Shown in pieces: positions 59,264 to 64,000 of a stretch of DNA of 64,000 bases. Under the pieces are notes generated by a model, which worked only from the letters and a program-made list of their open reading frames with translations, was not told the origin of the DNA and did no database searches. The stretch is from Limonium bicolor (taxonomy: Eukaryota > Streptophyta > Magnoliopsida > Caryophyllales > Plumbaginaceae). Where the stretch lies: positions 117,447,000 through 117,510,999 of the forward strand of contig CM041776.1 in assembly GCA_023374045.1 (NCBI GenBank), read 5' to 3'. A program made the translations under genes and the position numbers. Position 1 is the first letter of the stretch; each line of letters begins with the position of its first letter.

Positions 59264-59576
59264 ATCTTCTGTATAGAGTATAGGGCGTACCCCTTTTTAA
59301 GGGGGGGGGGGTAGAGCTTCCTCGCTTTTGAGTTAGTAAACGAACATGTTTGTCGTTTTGTTTGGTTGGTGTAAGATGTGGTTTGTGTAAGTTGTGTAAG
59401 TTATTACACCTTGGTGGTAAGTTTTAGATATGTAAAATACTTATGTATTGTATTTGTGGTAGACCTTTGAGTCTTGAGATGTGTGAATGAGAATATAAGA
59501 TGTGGTGTTAAGATTGGGAAATTGAGTACCGTGAATGATTAAGTACACGTGCGAACTTTGGGGACAAAGTTCTTTT
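59264..59576 (+). other. Element D 3' untranslated region with internal polypurine tract
   Basis: About 310 bases between pol stop and terminal tract. Contains a run of A2G11 (59299-59311) in the same flank as the internal tracts of A, B, C and E, and, at the right end, the hairpin GAACTTTG-ggga-CAAAGTTC (59553-59572). No coding. Confidence 0.78.
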
Positions 59577-59585
59577 AAGGGGGGG
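59577..59585 (+). other. Element D terminal polypurine tract
   Basis: AAGGGGGGG then TAGAT before the 3' LTR. Confidence 0.85.
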
Positions 59586-59590
59586 TAGAT

Positions 59591-62500
59591 TGAAATACCC
59601 CAAACTTAGATATGGTGTTTAAGTGATAAACTTATATATAAGGAGGCTAAATAATGCCTTAGAAACATTAGGAAACAATTTAAACCAAAGGAAACACCAT
59701 AAGAGCAGTTTAAGCAAAAACATGCTCTAAGCTTGGAGAGACTTGGGTGAGCACCCAAATATCATTATAAGACCTTAGTAATATCCTAATGGTCATTTTA
59801 AGTCAATTACCAAAGAAAACCAAGCTCAAAAACAAGTTAAAACATAAATTGTGCTTTAAGGACTCTTAAAGCACATTTTTGAAAAATTGTCTTAGAAAGG
59901 GGTTTTAAGTGGCTAAATGCCCATGATTACTCCTTAATTAACTTGTGTACTAATTTATTATCACATTAGAAAGTCTAAATCAATGGGAAATCAAAATTTT
60001 CACAAATATGTGCATTAGTTGGTGAATAGTAACCAAATAGTGCCTAGTTTAGTCTTTAGTCAATTAAGTTCAATTAATTGGTCAAACAAGACCATGACTA
60101 GCTTAATTATAGGGGGTGGCCAGTTTTTAAGGTGATGATTCACCACATGATCAAATAACAAAAGAAAAGAAGAGAAAAAGTAAGTAAGGTTACTATTTGC
60201 TTTTAAAAGAAAACTTACCTTTTAGGCCATCTCTCTCCTCCTTTCTTCATTCTTCATCTTCCTCAACGATTTCTATTGCTCTCTTTCTTCTTCCTTCACG
60301 TAAAGGGCAGCCTCCATGCTAGCTCCATCTTCCTTTGACCACTACTTGCTCATTTTAGCTCCAAAACCAAAACAAAACACATATTCTTCTTAGTTAGCTC
60401 AAGTTCCTTCTTCCTATCTTTTCAAAACTTCAAGAGCTTTGATTTGGTGCCAAGCCAAACCGCCATTAGAGGAGGAAACTCAAGCTTGGAGACTCCATTA
60501 GCTTCTTCATTCTCTTAAGGTAAAGAATATGTAAGAAAAATCAAGTTCCCACCATTTCTTCACATGTCCGAAAATTATCACTCATGGGGCTTCATGTTTA
60601 TGCCTTGTTCTAGCTTGTTTTCAATTCTCCAAGGGCTAGAGAAGGTCCATCTTGCTTCATATCCAAGCCTATTCTAAGACTCCAAGGTAAAACAATCAAT
60701 TTAATACCTTAAAGCACATTTTTAACCTAGGGTTTCTTCCTTAAGGTTAATGTATTATCTAGCACTCATTAGAGTCATTGGATATTGGTTAGAACATTGG
60801 AAAGGAGAGTTTAAGTGGTGACCAAGATTGTTCAAGGAAAAAGGGTAAGGAGGAAAGTTTGTGAGCTTGTAAAAGAACAAGGTAAATTACTTACCTTACG
60901 GTGTTTTATTGTTTAAGGGGATGGGATTTAGATATGTGATGAGTTTAGTGTAGAGTTTACATTGGGAAAGAGTTATAAAAACCTGGGAGAAACAATGATT
61001 ATACTTGTGAACTTGTGACTAAGGAGCAAATGAGAAAGGAGATAGTTTAAGAACGACAAGGTGAATTATAAGAGAATTTACATTGCAATGGGAGCCCTGT
61101 TGTGTGTATTTGCAGGTCAAAGGCTTTATATATTGAGGAAATTCAGTGTTTGAGATTTATGCATTTAAGGGCCTAAGAGCCAAGTCATTTAAGGGCCTAA
61201 GTGCCAAGCAATTTAAGTTTATGCACTATGTCGTGTTGTAGTGTAGTTTTGGTGTATGATGTGTGTTGAGATGGTGTAATGACAATTTAGGTGTTCATGA
61301 TTGTTTGGTGGTGAAAAACTAAATGTTGTGGTGTAACAATATACTAGAGAACCCATGTCAAAATTTGGTGAAGAACCTAAGTGTTTAAGATGTGTTAAGG
61401 AGATTTTATGACTAAGGAAGCACTAGGAAACTTTAGGAGTTGTCTTGATGAAAAAGAGTGATTTTAAGGTGTTCTTGAGAATTATAATGACTTAGGCATC
61501 ATCATGGAGGATTTAGGAATCAAATGAATGTCTTGGGATATACTTGTGTATTTAGGACTTAGGCAAATATTGGTAAACAAGTAGGAAGGAAATAATGTGT
61601 TGGAAGAAGGAGGCATAAACTTGTGAAGGAACTTTAAGTAGTTGCATAAAGGAATTTTAGATGGTGAAAGATGATTGGGAGATGATGTTATAGTGGTGAG
61701 GAAACATTTTGGCATAGTGGTTATAATAGGTATGAACCACCACTTAGGAGCCTAGTGAAAAACATTACAAGTGTAGGCATTATTATAAGGTAAATGCATA
61801 ATGACTATGGTGGATATTGGTGAGTGATTTAATGAGTTTAGTGGAAGGCTTAAGGTGTGTTTGAAGTGCCCAAATGAGGTTAGAACATACTAAGATATAT
61901 GGGGTGAAGTTTGGAGTCAAATGGGTTTTTAGAAACAACGGTCTGGAGCCGACTGACCTTAGGGACCGGACCAACAAGGTCGGTCGAGCCCAGTCTACAC
62001 TACCGGAAAGAGTTTCTGGAATGGACCGACCTTGGGGACCGGACTTGCAAGGTCGGTCGGGCTTGTATTTTGTGTACGAATTGAGTCTCTGGAATGGACC
62101 GACCTTGGGACCGGACTTGCAAGGTCGGTCATGCCTAAAATTTTGTATGAGAATTAGTCTCTGGAATCGACCGAACTTGGGACCGACCTTGACAAGGTCG
62201 GTCGGGCTTAAATTTACAGAGGGGAAAACCCTCGGGAATGGTCCGACCTTGGGGACCGGACTTGCAAGGTCGGTCGGGGTAAAAACTTTCAACGGTAATA
62301 AGTACTGGAATGGACCGACCTTGGGTAAGGTCGGTCGGTAAGGTCGGTCGAACCAAAAACATAAAAAAAAAAAAAGAAAAATTTAAGATCAAAAGTTGTT
62401 AATTGGTGTTAAGGTACCCCATTAAGAGGGTAATGATGATTAGGAACCTAAGGACCTAAGGAATTAAGTAAAGTTAAGTATAAACTTTAATGTTTAAAAT

Positions 62501-62955
62501 TAAGTTTATAAGGTTAAGTGGTAAGGACATAAGAGAGTATTGAATGGGAATCTTTAGGGACTAAGTGAGTTAAGTGAGGTGCAAATAACTAATGGCTTAA
62601 AAATGAATGAATGTTTTAGGTTTGTGAATTGGGACCCCGGAGAAGGTTAAACAAACGACAGTCGACGGTGAACGGTACAGTCTTTCTTGTGACCTGCTTG
62701 CTAACGAGGTGTCCCTCGGCTTGTGTGCTATCTGTTTATTTGCTATGAGTAAGACAAGATAAAGCATGCAACCGGTTATACTTGTTCTCGTTGTGAATGT
62801 GTTTTCTTTACACTAACCCGCGAGACTTGAGATTGTTACTAATTAAGTTTAGTACTTGTTGAGTTAAGAAGAGGAGTTAAGTATTGGTATCTGTTGGTTA
62901 ATACCCGTTAAGGTTTAACTAACACATGGTTTGTAAGATTTTCACTAACTGGAAC
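59591..62955 (+). repeat. Element D 3' LTR, cut by element F
   Basis: Matches 35142-36103 joined to 50013 onward. It is uninterrupted through 60550, giving the empty-site sequence for LARD C. At 62955, where the 5' copy continues TTAAGGGGGG (52426), it breaks into the TGTAACACCCC of element F. Confidence 0.92.
61949..62350 (+). repeat. Hairpin array in element D 3' LTR
   Basis: Same six-unit array as 51416-51816. Differences include the first unit, where GACCTGC in the 5' copy is GACCAAC here. Confidence 0.86.
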
Positions 62956-64000
62956 TGTAACACCCCAACCGTTAATCTCGTCATTACCTCTTAAACTGTT
63001 ACTAATTACTCCTACTCACGCAGCGGAACTCTAATTACAGCGAGGGGTGAAACAACGCCGTTAGCCACCCATGTGGCTAACCAGGCCTTTCTTACATACC
63101 GTAACGGTCTGATGAACTGGAACAACCGAGTACTTCATACAAATACAATACTCAATTCATATCTCTACTATACCGAGTCTACAATATACGGATGCCGATG
63201 ACATACTCGGACTTACACCTCATTCAAACGCATAAGTAATTACAATCTAACTATCCATGCTCACAGCAGTCCCCGTCCTACTCTCTCGAACGGTGGTCAG
63301 CTTCAAGTACCTGCACACTAAAAACGTTCCCCCTAGGGGGTCAGCTTACGCTGAATATGAAATTCGCATATACCGCGTGCTAACCGCGGTACGCCGACTA
63401 CTTTGGGTCGGATATACATGGAGTTCATTTTAATCAAACAACATGCATCATGGCAATACAATATATATGTATATCACACAAGGAATCTACATCCAATCAC
63501 GGAACACGATTCCTAACTAACATAACAATGTTGTTAGTGGTAACTGGTTACTCTTAGGCATTGAGGGTTATTCCTCACTATGCCTTGTTTACTTATTCAA
63601 TACCTCACCCGCTCTCTCGGGTTACTTATTCATATACACACCCATTCTCTTGGGCTACTCGTACTATACTCACCCACACTCTCGGGTTACTTATTCTCAT
63701 TATCTCACCCATACTCTTGGGTTAATTATACTCATTATCTCACCCACACTCTTGGGTTATTCATACTCAAGCTCTTGTAGATTCTCGAGACACTACAGGT
63801 CTCCTACGTCACGCTTGTTACTCTTATTACATACTTAAGCCAAAACTCATGGCCCTCGTGCATAGTCTTACTTCCCCGGTTTCGACCCTACTCTGGGTCT
63901 AGCATGGTGGGAAGGTTCAACTAGCTCACGGAACTCTCTCTTAGTTCCTATCTCTTTTACTTAGGTCCGACTACTCTCGGACTACTCTCATTCCCATACA
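62956..64000 (-). mobile_element. Element F: edge of a further LTR retrotransposon (LTR end, minus strand)
   Basis: Opens TGTAACACCCC, the reverse of the GGGGTGTTACA ends of the other LTRs, inside the LTR of D. Features seen in reverse: hairpin GTTAGCCAC-ccat-GTGGCTAAC (63060-63081), acceptor-like GTGCAG (AG at 63312-63311) with CCCCCTAGGGGG before it, and a repeat of about 35 bp (63604-63770). The rest lies outside the window, so coding content is unknown. Confidence 0.82.
63604..63770 (-). repeat. Imperfect tandem repeat in element F LTR (about 35-bp units)
   Basis: Five units starting near 63604, 63638, 63670, 63706 and 63740, each with CACCC...CTC(T/G)(T/C)GGG as a short inverted core and a TACTCATTATCT-like spacer. 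The short frames here follow the repeat and are not genes. Confidence 0.7.

Larger units (their letters stand above)
35142..62955 (+). mobile_element. Element D: Ty3/gypsy (Tekay/Del-like chromovirus) retrotransposon with an intact AlkB domain
   Basis: Plus-strand element: 5' LTR in two pieces (35142-36103 and 50013-53308) because LARD C sits inside it, primer-binding site 53314-53325, gag 53547-54856, AlkB 54989-55728, protease to chromodomain 55885-59263, polypurine tract 59577-59585, and 3' LTR from 59591, cut by F at 62955. Pol is broken by several stops and frameshifts, but gag core and AlkB are largely open. It is inserted in the LTR of E. Confidence 0.95.

Noticed and set aside
59299..59311. 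G11 run as a G-quadruplex regulator
   Set aside because: It fits better as an expanded internal polypurine tract, since A, B, C and E have six G residues in the same flanks.
61874..62341. 155-codon frame rich in Gly, Pro, Arg and Thr, with similar frames on the other strand and in the other arrays
   Set aside because: It lies wholly in the GGTCGG hairpin array; the inverted repeats remove stops on both strands. No initiation context or family similarity.

Overview
This 64 kb window is plant nuclear DNA made almost entirely of nested Ty3/gypsy LTR retrotransposons. No host gene, rRNA, tRNA or CRISPR array is visible. The plant assignment rests on primer-binding sites matching plant initiator tRNA-Met (TGGTATCAGAGC), Tekay/Del-like chromovirus Gag-Pol proteins ending in a chromodomain-like tail, LTRs of 4-5 kb, and large non-coding LARD-like elements. 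The host species cannot be named from this sequence.

Layout. I use six letters. E is an outer non-coding element; its internal region (28391-31569) and 3' LTR (31570-35141) are visible. A (1-28390) is a LARD inserted into E: partial 5' LTR 1-3251, non-coding interior, and a 3' LTR of about 5.04 kb at 23349-28390. B (6984-21504, minus strand) is a gag-pol element inserted into A, with an exact GACAT duplication on both sides. D (35142-62955 and beyond, plus strand) is a gag-pol element inserted in the LTR of E. C (36104-50012) is a complete LARD with 4.5 kb LTRs inserted in the 5' LTR of D, with a CCACC/CTACC duplication. F (62956-64000, minus strand) is the edge of another element inserted in the 3' LTR of D. 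Nesting order from oldest: E, then A and D; then B in A, and C and F in D.

Main discovery. Both coding elements (B and D) carry an AlkB-type 2-oxoglutarate/Fe(II) dioxygenase between Gag and protease. It resembles plant ALKBH1-like proteins. In D it is an open frame with every catalytic residue (HxD, H, two Arg). The domain has its own stop codon and is flanked by intron-like sequence. One phase-1 GT donor at the end of gag can join in frame either to an acceptor before AlkB (predicting Gag-AlkB) or to an acceptor after AlkB (predicting Gag-protease-Pol). The same sites and the same phases are present in both B and D, although both copies are decayed elsewhere. This predicts a retrotransposon that uses alternative splicing to choose between an RNA/DNA demethylase-like product and its polymerase.

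Shared RNA-level architecture. The LTR families share a start (TGAAATACCCC), an end (GTGTTACA), and several inverted repeats whose two arms change together between families. These are an array of CCGACC/GGTCGG hairpins about 2.1-2.7 kb into the LTR, a C-rich/G-rich hairpin just before a splice-acceptor-like site, and a hairpin beside each of two polypurine tracts. The LARDs A, C and E also share a structured non-coding block near the 3' end. The LARDs encode no recognisable protein and probably depend on proteins from B/D-like elements.
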